Assembly (NCBI GenBank): GCA_017619275.1 | Contig: JAFZSR010000053.1 | Span: 1 to 64,000, forward strand | Source of the DNA: Prevotella sp. | GTDB lineage: Bacteria > Bacteroidota > Bacteroidia > Bacteroidales > Bacteroidaceae | Reading direction: 5' to 3' | DNA length: 64,000 nucleotides | The notes under the pieces: generated by a model | Seen by the model: only the letters and a program-made list of their open reading frames with translations | Told to the model about the DNA's origin: nothing | Database searches by the model: none | Program-made: the position numbers and the translations under genes | Shown: positions 42,418 through 54,428 of the stretch, one piece after another | Layout of the letters: every line of letters begins with the position of its first letter | How positions within the stretch are numbered: the stretch's first letter is position 1

Positions 42418-43587
42418 GTGAAACACGTGCTTCGCTTTTTAGGCCCATTACTTTGTGTGGCCTTGCTGACTGTGGGCTTGCCAGTCCGTGGTCAGAGCGA
42501 TTCGTTGGCCGAGATGGACAGTGTGGAGGTGGGGCTGCTGACGTGCTCGCCCCACAACGAGGTGTATAGCCTCTACGGTCACTCCGCCCTGCACTGGCAC
42601 GACCTTCGCACAGGACAGCATTGGGTGTTCAACTATGGCGTGTTCGACTATCGTAAGCCCCACTTCGTGTGGCGCTTCATCATGGGGCAAACCGACTACC
42701 GTTTGGAGGCTACCACCGCCTTGAGCGCCTGGTGCGACTACTATCGCAATTGGGGCAGCAGCGTGGAGGAGCAGGTGCTCAACCTGACGGCTGCCGAGAA
42801 ACTGCGACTGCAACAGGCGCTGGCGCTAAACCTGAAACGGCCGGAGTATCGCTACAATTTCTTCTACGACAACTGTTCCACAAGGCCGCGCGACATGATT
42901 GAGCGGTCGCTCGATGGCAAGGTGAACTATGCCCTGCGGCCAGACTATGAACCCTCTTTCCGGGAGATGATTCATCGCTGCACCAAGGACCATCCTTGGG
43001 CCTCGTTTGGCAACGACCTATTGCTGGGCTTGCGTGCCGACCAGAAGACGACCCAACGCGAGCGACAGTTCCTGCCCGAGAACCTGATGTGGGACTTCGA
43101 CCATGCCACCGTGACGCGTAGCGATGGGAAGAGTACGCCCCTGGTGCTACGGCGCTTGGTGCACGTGCCGTTGGGACAACCAAAGCCCATGAGTGGTTTC
43201 CCGCTCAGTCCCCTCGCGTGTACATTATTATTATTAGGGGTGTCGCTGGCCATCGCTGCTTACGAGCACTGGCGGCGGCTGACGCTGTGGTGGTGGGATG
43301 CGCTGCTGATGCTGGTTACTGGATTGGCGGGCTGCCTCCTGGCGCTGATGTTCTTCTCGGAGCATCCGGCCACCAGCAGCAACCTGCAGGTGCTGGTGCT
43401 CAATCCGCTGGCACTGCTGTTCCTGCCCGCCGTGCTCAGGCGTCGGCGCAGTGTGTGGTTCAGGCTGAGCCTGGTCTGCTTGCTGGCGTTTCTGCTGGGT
43501 GCACTTTGGCAAGACTATGCCGAGGGCATGGAAATTGTGGCATTATGTTTGCTGTTAAGGTGTTGGACTCATCGACATGACAAATAA
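42418..43587 (+). CDS. lnb: Lnb-type lipoprotein N-acyltransferase (DUF4105)
   Basis: This 389-residue protein has an N-terminal signal/anchor segment, a periplasmic DUF4105 domain (about 30-260) and three or four C-terminal membrane segments (about 265-385). The DUF4105 domain was recently identified in Bacteroides as the N-terminal domain of Lnb, which adds the third acyl chain to lipoproteins in a phylum lacking Lnt. The presumed catalytic residues are His55 in LYGHSALHW and Cys153 in FFYDNCSTR. The start codon is GTG at 42418, or another GTG three codons later; both lie right after the promoter box. Its 3' end overlaps the next gene by 11 bases. Confidence 0.85.
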   Translation: MKHVLRFLGPLLCVALLTVGLPVRGQSDSLAEMDSVEVGLLTCSPHNEVYSLYGHSALHWHDLRTGQHWVFNYGVFDYRKPHFVWRFIMGQTDYRLEATTALSAWCDYYRNWGSSVEEQVLNLTAAEKLRLQQALALNLKRPEYRYNFFYDNCSTRPRDMIERSLDGKVNYALRPDYEPSFREMIHRCTKDHPWASFGNDLLLGLRADQKTTQRERQFLPENLMWDFDHATVTRSDGKSTPLVLRRLVHVPLGQPKPMSGFPLSPLACTLLLLGVSLAIAAYEHWRRLTLWWWDALLMLVTGLAGCLLALMFFSEHPATSSNLQVLVLNPLALLFLPAVLRRRRSVWFRLSLVCLLAFLLGALWQDYAEGMEIVALCLLLRCWTHRHDK

Positions 43588-45175
43588 ATATCTCTATCTC
43601 ACGCTGCTGGCCGTGCTGGGCTTCCATGCCGAGGGCCGAGGACAACAAGCACAGGCAGGTGCCACGCCACGACTGGTGGTGAGCATAGCCATCGACCAGT
43701 TGCGCACCGACTATATGGAGGCCTTTGCCCCCCTTTATGGCGAAGGCGGACTGAAGCGCTTGCTCAACCAAGGCGCCGTGCTGGCCAATGCCGCCTATCC
43801 CTTTGCGCCCGTCGACCGGGCCTCGGCCATTGCCGCCATCGCCACGGGCACCACGCCATATTACAACGGTATAGTGGGATGTCAGTGGCTCAACCGCGCC
43901 ACGCTGCGCCCCGTGGGTTGTGTCGACGACCAGAAATATACGGGTATGCTCACCGCAGAGACCGCCTCACCCGCTGGGCTGGCCACTTCGTCGCTGGCCG
44001 ACGAGCTGAAGGTGGCCACGGGCGGCAAGGCATTGGTGTATGCCATCGCCCCCTTCCGCGATGCCGCCGTGCTGGCTGCTGGTCATGCTGCCGACGCCGC
44101 CCTGTGGATCGACGACATCTACGGACAGTGGTGCTCGTCGACGTATTATCTGCAGAGCATGCCTCAGTGGCTCAGCACGTTTAATGCTACGAAGGCCCCC
44201 GGCGAGCGTATCAACCACATCACTTGGGAGCCGTTGAGCGAGCAGACCGCCGCTTTCAACTATTATCTGCAGACCACCACCGACGGCAAGCCCTTCCGTC
44301 ATAAGTTCAAGGACAGCCAACGCTTTGCCGAGTATAAACGCAGCGCGCTGGTGAACACCGATGTGACCGACATGGCCATGCGCTGCGTGACCACCACGGG
44401 CATGGGGCGCGACAAGGTGACCGACCTGCTGGCACTGACCTACTATGCCGGCCGATTCGGGCAGCAGAGCATGACAGATTGTCAGATGGAGCTGCAAGAC
44501 ACCTACGTGAGGCTCGACTTGGAGTTGGACCGTCTGCTCACCTTCATCGAGCGCAACATAGGCCTCGAAGAGGTGCTGGTGGTGCTCACCAGCACGGGTT
44601 ACAGCGATGTGGAACCCGCCGACTACGAGCGATTCCGCATCCCCACGGGCACGTTCAACCTGAGCCGAACGGCCAGTCTGCTCAATATGTATCTGGGCGC
44701 CATCTGGGGGTCGGACAAGTATGTAGAGACCATCTTCGACAATCAGATATTCCTGAACCACCAGCTGTTGGAGCGGAAGAAAATCAGCATTGGCGAAGCC
44801 ACCAGTCGTGCCCAGGAGATTGTGGCTATGATGGATGGCGTGCGCAATGTGTACACTTCGCTCCAGCTGCTCACCACCCAGAGTGCCCAGACCGAGAAGA
44901 CCCGCAACGCCTTCAATCCCCAGCGATGCGGCGACATCATCATTGAGACAGCTCCGGGATGGCGCGTGCTGAACGAAGACACCCACGAGAGCCACATGCC
45001 CGTGAACAGCTACACGCAGTTCCCCATCATCTTCTTCGGGGCTGGCGTCAACCCGGCGCAGGTGGTGGCACAAGTAACCGCCAACCCAGTGGGAATAGAG
45101 CGTATTGCACCCACCATTGCGCGTGCCATACGCATCAGGGCACCTAATGCTTGCACGGCACAACCATTATTTTGA
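43577..45175 (+). CDS. Alkaline-phosphatase-fold exported protein, possibly inactive
   Basis: This 532-residue protein has a signal peptide and the alkaline phosphatase/phosphodiesterase superfamily fold, with VVSIAIDQLRTDYMEAF (first metal Asp) and ATGTTPYYNGIVG. The nucleophilic Thr/Ser region reads FAPVDRASAIAAIATG, where PafA-type enzymes have a T-x-P-x-HA pattern. The usual metal-binding DHG is replaced by STGYSDVEP. Two of the catalytic signatures therefore seem lost, suggesting a binding or structural role; exact alignment is needed. It overlaps lnb by 11 bases and precedes secA, so an envelope-assembly role is conceivable. No lipobox is visible. Confidence 0.75.
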   Translation: MTNKYLYLTLLAVLGFHAEGRGQQAQAGATPRLVVSIAIDQLRTDYMEAFAPLYGEGGLKRLLNQGAVLANAAYPFAPVDRASAIAAIATGTTPYYNGIVGCQWLNRATLRPVGCVDDQKYTGMLTAETASPAGLATSSLADELKVATGGKALVYAIAPFRDAAVLAAGHAADAALWIDDIYGQWCSSTYYLQSMPQWLSTFNATKAPGERINHITWEPLSEQTAAFNYYLQTTTDGKPFRHKFKDSQRFAEYKRSALVNTDVTDMAMRCVTTTGMGRDKVTDLLALTYYAGRFGQQSMTDCQMELQDTYVRLDLELDRLLTFIERNIGLEEVLVVLTSTGYSDVEPADYERFRIPTGTFNLSRTASLLNMYLGAIWGSDKYVETIFDNQIFLNHQLLERKKISIGEATSRAQEIVAMMDGVRNVYTSLQLLTTQSAQTEKTRNAFNPQRCGDIIIETAPGWRVLNEDTHESHMPVNSYTQFPIIFFGAGVNPAQVVAQVTANPVGIERIAPTIARAIRIRAPNACTAQPLF

Positions 45176-45206
45176 ATATATTTTCTTTTTTCAGCAAAAA
45201 AATGCG

Positions 45207-45214
45207 TACCTTTG
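45207..45214 (+). promoter_or_regulatory. Promoter for secA
   Basis: TACCTTTG, 64 bases before the ATG at 45279. Confidence 0.7.
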
Positions 45215-45278
45215 CACGCTGAAATAAAAAAACATAGCAAGCATAATACCGTCATAACGAAATAACGACAAATAAAAG

Positions 45279-48200
45279 ATGAATTTAAACAAATTCCTGA
45301 AGTCACTCTTCGGCGATAAGGCCTCGCGCGACATGAAGCTGATACAACCCTTCGTGGAGAAGGTGAAAGCGCAGACCCCGAAGGTGGAAGTACTCGACAA
45401 CGATGCCCTGCGAGCCCGCACACAAGTCATACGTCAACAGGTGCAACAGGCCGCTACCGAGCAGAAAGAGGAGATTAATAAACTGAAGGCCACCATTGAA
45501 AACACTCCGCTCGATGAGCGCGCCGACATCTTCGCCAAGATTGACAAGCTGGAGAAGGAAGCCCTGGAGGTCTACGAGGACGCCTTGAACGAGGTGATGC
45601 CCGAGGTGTATGCCATCGTGAAGGAGACGGCTCGCCGCTTTGCCGAGAACGAGGAGACCATCGTAACCGCCACCGACTTCGACCGCGAACTGGCTGGCGA
45701 CCCCCGCAAGGACTTCATCACCATAGATGGCGACAAGGCCATCTATCACAACCACTGGACGGCTGGCGGCAACGACCTGAAGTGGGAGATGGTGCACTAC
45801 GACGTGCAGCTCTTTGGTGGCGTCGTGCTCCATCAGGGAAAGATTGCCGAGATGGCTACGGGTGAAGGTAAAACCTTGGTGGCCACCCTGCCCGTATTCC
45901 TCAATGCCCTTACCGGCAACGGCGTCCACGTGGTGACGGTGAACGACTACTTGGCCAAGCGTGACTCCGAGTGGATGGGACCTCTCTACATGTTCCATGG
46001 ACTCAGCGTGGACTGCATCGACAAGCATAAACCCAACTCGCCCGAGCGTCGTAAAGCCTACATGGCCGACATCACCTTCGGTACGAACAATGAGTTTGGC
46101 TTCGACTACCTGCGCGACAACATGGCCATCGCACCCGCCGACCTGGTGCAGCGCTCGCACAACTACGCCATCGTGGACGAGGTGGACTCCGTGCTCATCG
46201 ACGATGCCCGTACGCCGCTCATCATCAGCGGTCCCGTGCCCAAGGGCGAGGTGCAGATGTTTGAGGAGTACCAGCCGCTGGTAGAGAAGATTGTGGGCGT
46301 GCAGCGACAGTTGGCCACACAGTTCCTGGCCGATGCCAAGCAGAAAATCACTGCTGGCATGCAGAACGAGGACAAGAAACTGCTCGAAGAGGGATTCCTC
46401 TCGCTCTATCGTTCGCACAAGGCACTGCCAAAGAACAAGCCCCTCATCAAGTACCTCTCGGAAGAGGGTATCAAGGCAGGTATGCTCCGCACCGAGGAAA
46501 CCTACATGGAGAACAACAACCGCCGCATGCCCGAGGCCGTGGAGCCGCTCTATTTCGTTGTCGACGAGAAGCTCAACTCTTGCGACCTCACCGACAAAGG
46601 AACGGCTTGGCTGGCCAAGCAGGTGAACGACCCGGAGCTCTTCGTGCTGCCCGACATCGCTGCCCAGCTGTCGGCACTGGAGGGTGAGACGGGACTCTCG
46701 GACGAGGAGCGCGTGAACCGCAAGGACGAGCTGATGGCTCACTATGCCGTGCAGAGCGAGCGCGTGCATACCCTGCAGCAGTTGCTGAAAGCCTATTGCA
46801 TGTTCAACCGCGACGATGAGTATGTGGTCATCGACGGCGAGGTGAAGATTGTCGATGAACAGACGGGACGTATCATGGAGGGCCGCCGCTGGAGCGACGG
46901 ACTGCACCAGGCCGTGGAGGCCAAGGAGCACGTGAAGGTGGAAGCTGCCACGCAGACCTTTGCCACCATCACCCTGCAGAACTATTTCCGCATGTATCAC
47001 AAGCTGGCAGGTATGACCGGTACGGCCATCACCGAAGCTGGTGAGTTCTGGGACATCTACAAGCTCGACGTGGTGGAGATTCCCACCAACAAGCCCGTCA
47101 TTCGTAACGATATGGACGACCGCGTCTACAAGACGCAGCGCGAGAAATACCGTGCCGTGATTGCCGAGGTGGTGAAGATGCGCAACGCAGGACGCCCCAC
47201 GCTGATTGGTACGACATCGGTGGAGATTTCAGAGTTGCTCTCACGTATGCTCTCGATGTATGTCAATCCCGAAACGGGTGTTCGCGAGGGTATTCCTCAC
47301 CAAGTGCTGAACGCCAAACTGCACCAGAAGGAGGCCGACATCGTGGCGCTGGCCGGACAGCAGGACTCCAATGGAAGGGGTGCCGTTACCATCGCCACCA
47401 ACATGGCCGGTCGTGGTACGGATATCAAACTCTCGCCTGAGGTGAAAGCCGCAGGTGGTTTGGCCATCATCGGTACAGAGCGCCACGAGAGCCGTCGCGT
47501 GGACCGCCAGTTGCGCGGACGTTCCGGTCGACAGGGCGATCCCGGCAGCAGTGTCTTCTATGTTTCTTTGGAAGACAAACTCATGCGACTCTTCGCCAGT
47601 GAGCGCATCGCCAAGGTGATGGACAAGCTGGGATTCAAGGAGGGCGACATGATTGAGAGCTCGATGATTTCGAACAGCATTGAGCGCGCCCAAAAGAAGG
47701 TGGAGGAGAACCACTTCGGCGTGCGTAAGCGCCTGCTGGAGTACGACGATGTGATGAACAAGCAGCGCACCGTCATCTACGAGAAGCGCCGCCACGCTCT
47801 CATGGGTGAGCGCATCGGCATGGACATCGCCAACACACTGTGGGACCGTGTGAGCACCACCATCGAGCGCACCGACTACATCGGTTGCAAAGAGGAGTTC
47901 ATCCGCCTCTTCGGTATGGAGGTGCCCTTCAGCGAGGAGGATTTCCTCGACATGCGCAAACGCGAAGAGATGACCGAAAATGCCTTCCAGGCTGTTTTGG
48001 CACACTTCAACCACCGCATGGAGCGCATCTGCGAGGTGGCTATGCCCATCATCAAGCAGGTGTACGAGAATCAGGGCATGATGTACGAGCGCATCCTGGT
48101 GCCCATCACCGACGGACATCGCATGTACAATATCGCCTGCAACCTGAAGGAGGCTTACGAAACGGAATGCAAGTCGGTGGTGAAGGAGTTTGAGAAGCAG

Positions 48201-48659
48201 ATGCTGCTCCACATCATCGACGAAGCCTGGAAGGAAAACCTGCGCGAGCTTGACGAGTTGCGCCACTCGGTGCAGAACGCCAGCTACGAACAGAAGGATC
48301 CTCTGCTCATCTTCAAGCTGGAGAGCGCAAAACTGTTCGACAACATGGTGAACGATATGTTCAACCGTCAGGTCACCATCCTCACCCGCGCACAGATTCC
48401 TGAATTGCAGAACCAGAATGTGCGTGAGGCTGCACCCGAACAGCATACCGACCGCCGCCAGTACACCGAGAACAAGCAGTCGGCGACACAGGAAGAACAG
48501 CTGGTGGACCAAGGCCAGAAGGCTGCCGCCCAGCACGACACCCGTGCCCAGCAGCCCCGTACGCCCATCATCAAGGACAAACTGCCAGGCCGCAATGATC
48601 CCTGCCCCTGTGGTAGTGGTAAGAAATTCAAGAACTGCCACGGACGAGGACTCGTGTGA
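45279..48659 (+). CDS. secA: Preprotein translocase ATPase SecA
   Basis: This 1126-residue motor drives Sec-dependent export through SecYEG. The nucleotide site is visible in [15 protein letters not shown] and [17 protein letters not shown], with the preprotein cross-linking region between them and [14 protein letters not shown] in the second helicase domain. It is longer than the E. coli protein (about 900 residues) mainly because of insertions typical for Bacteroidota. It ends in the zinc-binding SEC-C motif [16 protein letters not shown] Rho-independent terminator follows. The abundance of exported enzymes in this window fits a heavily used Sec pathway. Confidence 0.98.
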   Translation: MNLNKFLKSLFGDKASRDMKLIQPFVEKVKAQTPKVEVLDNDALRARTQVIRQQVQQAATEQKEEINKLKATIENTPLDERADIFAKIDKLEKEALEVYEDALNEVMPEVYAIVKETARRFAENEETIVTATDFDRELAGDPRKDFITIDGDKAIYHNHWTAGGNDLKWEMVHYDVQLFGGVVLHQGKIAEMATGEGKTLVATLPVFLNALTGNGVHVVTVNDYLAKRDSEWMGPLYMFHGLSVDCIDKHKPNSPERRKAYMADITFGTNNEFGFDYLRDNMAIAPADLVQRSHNYAIVDEVDSVLIDDARTPLIISGPVPKGEVQMFEEYQPLVEKIVGVQRQLATQFLADAKQKITAGMQNEDKKLLEEGFLSLYRSHKALPKNKPLIKYLSEEGIKAGMLRTEETYMENNNRRMPEAVEPLYFVVDEKLNSCDLTDKGTAWLAKQVNDPELFVLPDIAAQLSALEGETGLSDEERVNRKDELMAHYAVQSERVHTLQQLLKAYCMFNRDDEYVVIDGEVKIVDEQTGRIMEGRRWSDGLHQAVEAKEHVKVEAATQTFATITLQNYFRMYHKLAGMTGTAITEAGEFWDIYKLDVVEIPTNKPVIRNDMDDRVYKTQREKYRAVIAEVVKMRNAGRPTLIGTTSVEISELLSRMLSMYVNPETGVREGIPHQVLNAKLHQKEADIVALAGQQDSNGRGAVTIATNMAGRGTDIKLSPEVKAAGGLAIIGTERHESRRVDRQLRGRSGRQGDPGSSVFYVSLEDKLMRLFASERIAKVMDKLGFKEGDMIESSMISNSIERAQKKVEENHFGVRKRLLEYDDVMNKQRTVIYEKRRHALMGERIGMDIANTLWDRVSTTIERTDYIGCKEEFIRLFGMEVPFSEEDFLDMRKREEMTENAFQAVLAHFNHRMERICEVAMPIIKQVYENQGMMYERILVPITDGHRMYNIACNLKEAYETECKSVVKEFEKQMLLHIIDEAWKENLRELDELRHSVQNASYEQKDPLLIFKLESAKLFDNMVNDMFNRQVTILTRAQIPELQNQNVREAAPEQHTDRRQYTENKQSATQEEQLVDQGQKAAAQHDTRAQQPRTPIIKDKLPGRNDPCPCGSGKKFKNCHGRGLV

Positions 48660-48685
48660 TGTAATCACTCAATACAATAAAAAAG

Positions 48686-48714
48686 CCGAAAGTCTTGCGC
48701 TTTCGGTTTTTTTT
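48686..48714 (+). terminator. Terminator of secA
   Basis: CCGAAAG (48686-48692) and CTTTCGG (48700-48706) form a 7-bp stem, followed by eight T. The promoter of the next gene begins directly behind it. Confidence 0.9.
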
Positions 48715-48717
48715 GTG

Positions 48718-48725
48718 TACCTTTG
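48718..48725 (+). promoter_or_regulatory. Promoter for the ABC ATPase gene
   Basis: TACCTTTG immediately after the secA terminator and 21 bases before the ATG at 48747. Confidence 0.75.
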
Positions 48726-48746
48726 CAGTCCTAAAGACAAAGAGTT

Positions 48747-49460
48747 ATGATAGAGATTAGTAATCTTCAGAAGCATTTCGGCACGACAACAGCGTGCGAC
48801 ATCGATTCGTTCACCGTGAACGATGGCGACTTGCTGGGTCTGGTGGGAAACAACGGAGCAGGCAAGACCACCCTCTTCCGCATGATCCTTGACTTGCTGA
48901 AGCCCGATGAGGGGCGGGTGCTCATAGCTGGCATCGACCCGTCGCAATCGGAGGAATGGAAATATACTACCGCCGCATACATCGACGACAGTTTCCTCAT
49001 CGATTATCTCACGCCCGAAGAGTATTTCGCCTTCCTGGCAAAGGTCGGTTCGATGCCTCAGAAGGAGATGGAGGAGCGGCTGAAGGCTTTCGAGCATTTT
49101 GCCGGCGGCGAGGTGCTGGGGCAGAAAAAGCTGATACGTAACCTCTCGGCAGGAAACAAGCAGAAGGTGGGCATTATGGCCGCCATGATGCGCCAGCCGC
49201 AACTGCTCATTCTCGACGAGCCCTTCAACTTCCTCGATCCCACCAGCCAGAACATCCTGAAGCACATGCTCACCGACTATCGGCAGCAGCAAGGGGCGAC
49301 GATTCTGCTCAGCAGCCACAATCTGCAGCACACCATCGACATCTCGACACGCATCGTACTGCTGGAGAAAGGGCATATCCTGCGCGACATCGAGAACAAT
49401 GGCGAGGAGGCCCGGCAGGAGCTTGTGGATTACTTCGAAGACCATGCCGAGAATGCCTAA
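48747..49460 (+). CDS. ABC transporter ATP-binding protein
   Basis: This 237-residue ATPase has a complete ABC set: Walker A LVGNNGAGKTTL (about 33-44), signature NLSAGNKQKVG, Walker B LLILDEPFNFLDP and the switch His in LLSSHNL. It resembles the exporter-type ATPases of the CcmA/NatA group. No permease gene adjoins it on either side, so its membrane partner must be encoded elsewhere or it is an orphan. It stands alone between the secA terminator and the HU promoter. Confidence 0.93.
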   Translation: MIEISNLQKHFGTTTACDIDSFTVNDGDLLGLVGNNGAGKTTLFRMILDLLKPDEGRVLIAGIDPSQSEEWKYTTAAYIDDSFLIDYLTPEEYFAFLAKVGSMPQKEMEERLKAFEHFAGGEVLGQKKLIRNLSAGNKQKVGIMAAMMRQPQLLILDEPFNFLDPTSQNILKHMLTDYRQQQGATILLSSHNLQHTIDISTRIVLLEKGHILRDIENNGEEARQELVDYFEDHAENA

Positions 49461-49549
49461 ACAAGCGTTTTCGCCATGTCAAAAGGCAGTAATTGAAGTT
49501 TTTTTTGAAAAAAGAGCAAAAAAAATTTTCATATCCCACTGAAAATGAG

Positions 49550-49557
49550 TATCTTTG
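49550..49557 (+). promoter_or_regulatory. Promoter for the HU gene
   Basis: TATCTTTG, 45 bases before the ATG at 49603. Confidence 0.7.
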
Positions 49558-49602
49558 CAGTCCCAAATTAAAAACAACCATTTAAAATAAGAAGAAATTA
49601 TT

Positions 49603-49881
49603 ATGACTAAGGCAGAAATTGTCAATGCAATTGCACTGCGGACGGGTGTAGGAAAGCCCGAGGTTTCCGCAACAATAGAGGCCCTGATGGACGAAATCCG
49701 CAACAGCTTGGCCGTTAACAAAGAGAATGTTTATCTGCGTGGTTTTGGCAGCTTCATCGTGAAGCATCGAGCACAGAAAACCGCTCGTAACATCTCCAAG
49801 AACACTACTTTGGTGATTGAGGCGCACGACTTGCCCGCATTCAAGCCCTGCAAAAGCTTCATCGAAAAGATGGGCAAGTAA
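49603..49881 (+). CDS. HU-family DNA-binding protein
   Basis: This 92-residue nucleoid protein has the usual helical base (MTKAEIVNAIALRTGVGKPEV) and the beta-arm core YLRGFGSFIVKHRAQKTARNI, with FKPCKSF at the end. It should bend and compact DNA. Length and sequence are full-size. It is followed 63 bases later by a very small basic protein gene and then rng. Confidence 0.95.
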   Translation: MTKAEIVNAIALRTGVGKPEVSATIEALMDEIRNSLAVNKENVYLRGFGSFIVKHRAQKTARNISKNTTLVIEAHDLPAFKPCKSFIEKMGK

Positions 49882-49944
49882 CAGTGAGCCTGCTACAATG
49901 CATTATCATCAATAACCATCATCATTTAATTAACAATTAGATTT

Positions 49945-50034
49945 ATGCCAAACGGAAAAAAGAAGAAGGGCCACAAGATGGCTACTCACAAGCGCAAGAA
50001 GCGCCTGCGCAAGAACCGCCATAAGAGCAAGTAA
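49945..50034 (+). CDS. 29-residue lysine/arginine-rich protein, possible AURKAIP1/COX24-type ribosomal protein
   Basis: A frame of 29 codons starts MPNGKKKKGHKMATHKRKKR and ends NRHKSK; more than half of the residues are Lys, Arg or His. It lies between HU and rng and is too short for routine gene callers. The HKMATHKRKKRLRKNRHK core resembles the AURKAIP1/COX24 domain of mitochondrial mS38 and mycobacterial bS22, small extra proteins of the small ribosomal subunit. A ribosomal role is therefore likely but unproven. A second possible start is the Met at position 12. The gene is followed by a large hairpin. Confidence 0.65.
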   Translation: MPNGKKKKGHKMATHKRKKRLRKNRHKSK

Positions 50035-50059
50035 AAAATAGGCGGACTTTTTAGAAAAA

Positions 50060-50112
50060 GAAAGGAGTGTAGTCCGAGAGCAGGGTTGTCTGCTCCGGAA
50101 ATAGCTCCTTTC
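50060..50112 (+). terminator. Nested hairpin between the small basic protein gene and rng
   Basis: An outer 8-bp stem (50060-50067 with 50105-50112) encloses an inner TCCG/GAGCAG hairpin (50073-50099). TGTTTTGTTAA follows. It could terminate the short upstream gene or act as a control element in the leader of rng, 31 bases further on. Confidence 0.6.
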
Positions 50113-50143
50113 TGTTTTGTTAAACTCACAAGTTCAAGCAACA

Positions 50144-51721
50144 ATGACAAGCGAAGTAATCATTGATGTGCAACCCAAGGAAATCTCCATCGCGCTGCTC
50201 GAGGACAAGAGTCTGGTGGAATACCAGAACGAGCCACGCGAGGCGTCGTTTGCCGTGGGTAACATCTATCTGGGCCGCGTGCGCAAGCTGATGCCCGGAC
50301 TAAACGCTTGCTTTGTCGATGTGGGAAGCGAGAAAGACGCTTTCCTGCACTATCTTGACCTGGGACTCCAATACAATTCTTACGAAAAGTATCTCAAACA
50401 GGTAACCAGCGACCGCAAGAAGCTCTATCCCATTCAGAAAGCCACGCACCAACCCGACCTTCCCAAGGAAGGAAACATTCAGAACATGCTGAAGGTGGGT
50501 CAGGAAATCATGGTGCAGATAGTGAAAGAGCCTATCAACACAAAGGGACCGCGCTTGACGTGTGACCTCAGCTTTGCCGGCCGCTACATGGTGCTCATCC
50601 CCTTTGGCGACAAGGTGTCGGTGTCGAGCAAAATCAAGAAAGGCGAAGAGCGCAGCCGCCTGAAGCAATTGGTGCAGAGCATGAAGCCCAAGAACTTCGG
50701 CGTGATTGTGCGCACGGTGGCCGAAGGTAAGCGCGCCGCCGAACTCGACCAGGAGCTGAAAGCCCTGCTGGCTCGCTGGGAAAACACCATTACCAATGTG
50801 CAGAAGGCCACGCAAAGCCCCAAGCTGCTCTATGAAGAGGAGACACGTGCCGTGGCATTGCTGCGCGACCTCTTCAACCCCACCTACGACGGTATTCACG
50901 TGAACGATGCCGATATCTTCAAGCAGATTCACGACTATGTGGGCATGATTGCCCCCGACAAGGCAGAAATCGTGAAACTCTACAATGGCAACGTTCCCAT
51001 CTTCGACAATTTCAACGTCACGAAGCAGCTTAAGTCGGGCTTCGGGCGCACCGTCAACTACAAGCGTGGGGCTTATCTTATCATCGAGCACACCGAGGCC
51101 ATGCATGTGGTGGATGTGAACAGCGGAACACGCATCAAGAAAGAAAACGGACAGGAGGCCAACGCCCTGGAGACGAACCTGGGCGCCGCCGACGAGTTGG
51201 CTCGCCAACTGCGTCTGCGGGATATGGGCGGTATCATCGTCGTAGACTTTATCGACATGAACCTGGCCGAGGATCGCCAGCTGCTCTATGAGCGCATGTG
51301 CGAAAATATGAAGAAAGACCGCGCCCGCCACAACATTCTGCCGCTGAGTAAGTTCGGACTGATGCAGATTACGCGTCAGCGTGTGCGCCCCGCCATGGAC
51401 ATCGCCGTTGACGAGAGCTGTCCCACCTGCCATGGCACCGGAAAAATTAAGTCGAGCATACTTTTCACCGACCAGTTAGAGAGCAAGATTGACCGTCTGG
51501 TCAACAAGATTGGCATCCGTCGCTTCTCGTTGCACGTTCATCCCTACGTGGCTGCGTTTATCAACCAGGGAGTTTTCTCGCTGAAGCGTCGCTGGCAATT
51601 AAAGTACGGCTTGGGCGTGCGCATTGTGCCCAGCCAGAAGATGGCTTTCCTGCAATACGAGTTCTACGATCAGAAACGCCAGTTCATCGACATGCAAGAA
51701 GAGAGCGAAGTCGTGAAGTAA
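50144..51721 (+). CDS. rng: Ribonuclease G
   Basis: This 525-residue protein belongs to the RNase E/G family of endonucleases involved in rRNA 5' maturation and mRNA decay. An S1-like domain lies near the N-terminus (VGNIYLGRVRKLMPGLNACFVDVG), the RNase H-like and catalytic segments follow (VVDVNSGTR, IIVVDFIDM), and CPTCHGTG forms the zinc link between subunits. The C-terminal scaffold domain of RNase E is absent. The start at 50144 gives MTSEVIIDVQPKEISIAL; the upstream in-frame codons from 50117 lie directly after a hairpin and are less likely. A terminator follows. Confidence 0.96.
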   Translation: MTSEVIIDVQPKEISIALLEDKSLVEYQNEPREASFAVGNIYLGRVRKLMPGLNACFVDVGSEKDAFLHYLDLGLQYNSYEKYLKQVTSDRKKLYPIQKATHQPDLPKEGNIQNMLKVGQEIMVQIVKEPINTKGPRLTCDLSFAGRYMVLIPFGDKVSVSSKIKKGEERSRLKQLVQSMKPKNFGVIVRTVAEGKRAAELDQELKALLARWENTITNVQKATQSPKLLYEEETRAVALLRDLFNPTYDGIHVNDADIFKQIHDYVGMIAPDKAEIVKLYNGNVPIFDNFNVTKQLKSGFGRTVNYKRGAYLIIEHTEAMHVVDVNSGTRIKKENGQEANALETNLGAADELARQLRLRDMGGIIVVDFIDMNLAEDRQLLYERMCENMKKDRARHNILPLSKFGLMQITRQRVRPAMDIAVDESCPTCHGTGKIKSSILFTDQLESKIDRLVNKIGIRRFSLHVHPYVAAFINQGVFSLKRRWQLKYGLGVRIVPSQKMAFLQYEFYDQKRQFIDMQEESEVVK

Positions 51722-51749
51722 CCTTCATGCTTCGCTGCTCCACAAAGAA

Positions 51750-51785
51750 AAATGCTGCTCGACTCGCGTCGGGCAGCATTTCTTT
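51750..51785 (+). terminator. Terminator between rng and the small lipoprotein gene
   Basis: AAATGCTGC (51750-51758) and GCAGCATTT (51773-51781), extended by CGAC/GTCG, form a nearly perfect 14-bp stem followed by CTTTTC. It can serve both convergent genes. Confidence 0.85.
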
Positions 51786-51822
51786 TCATTTCAATGTTCG
51801 CTAACGAACAACTTTCTGGTGC

Positions 51823-52155
51823 TTACTTAGCAGCCTCCACAGGAGCGTTCAGGGCAGCCTCGAAAGCCTTAACGGCAGCGTCGAACTGAGCCTTGAAAGC
51901 CTCGTTGGTGGTGTCAGCAGCGGCGATGATAGCAGCCTTAGCCTCCTCAGCCTTTGCGATGCAAGCGGCAGAGTCGATAGCAGCAGCACCCTCCTCGAGA
52001 ACGAACTCGGGCACGATAGCCTCAGCCTGGGCCTGAGCCTCAGCCTTCAGGGCGTTGTAGATAGAATCCACCTGGGCCGGAGTAGCGGTCTTGGGAGCCT
52101 CCTGACATGCCACAAACATAGCGGCAGCAGCGAACATAAATGCAATCTTTTTCAT
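51823..52155 (-). CDS. Small alanine-rich lipoprotein
   Basis: This 110-residue protein has a lipoprotein signal with the lipobox FVAC (Cys17). The mature part is rich in Ala, Glu and Lys and probably forms a long helix or helical bundle. It contains no known motif. The ATG at 52155 is preferred over the longer frame from 52209, which lies across the promoter. It is probably an abundant envelope lipoprotein, judged from its strong promoter and codon use; its role is unknown. Confidence 0.8.
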   Translation of the reverse strand: MKKIAFMFAAAAMFVACQEAPKTATPAQVDSIYNALKAEAQAQAEAIVPEFVLEEGAAAIDSAACIAKAEEAKAAIIAAADTTNEAFKAQFDAAVKAFEAALNAPVEAAK

Positions 52156-52206
52156 TTCTTTGCTTTTTAAAATCTGTAAAACAATCATTTGTTTATTAAA
52201 ACGCTG

Positions 52207-52214
52207 CAAAGGTA
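52207..52214 (-). promoter_or_regulatory. Promoter for the small lipoprotein gene
   Basis: TACCTTTG on the minus strand, 52 bases before the ATG at 52155. Confidence 0.7.
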
Positions 52215-52372
52215 GGTATTTTTTTAATACGGCGTATCATTTTTTTTGATTTTTTTTGTGGTTTTTCTGTAACTTTTCTGCAAATTACAGTAAATCAAAC
52301 GTATATGCAGTGTTAATTTTTCTTATCTACTTTTGCTCTTGATATTTGTTAAGCGTTTTAAGGGCCAGATTG

Positions 52373-54406
<2,034 letters not shown>

Positions 54407-54428
54407 TTATAGGTTTAATGAACGAATG

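Noticed and set aside
52328..52335. Plus-strand TACTTTTG box downstream of the lipoprotein promoter
   Set aside because: No TTG at -33 spacing and no plus-strand gene follows; it would run antisense into the CE6-CE1 gene.
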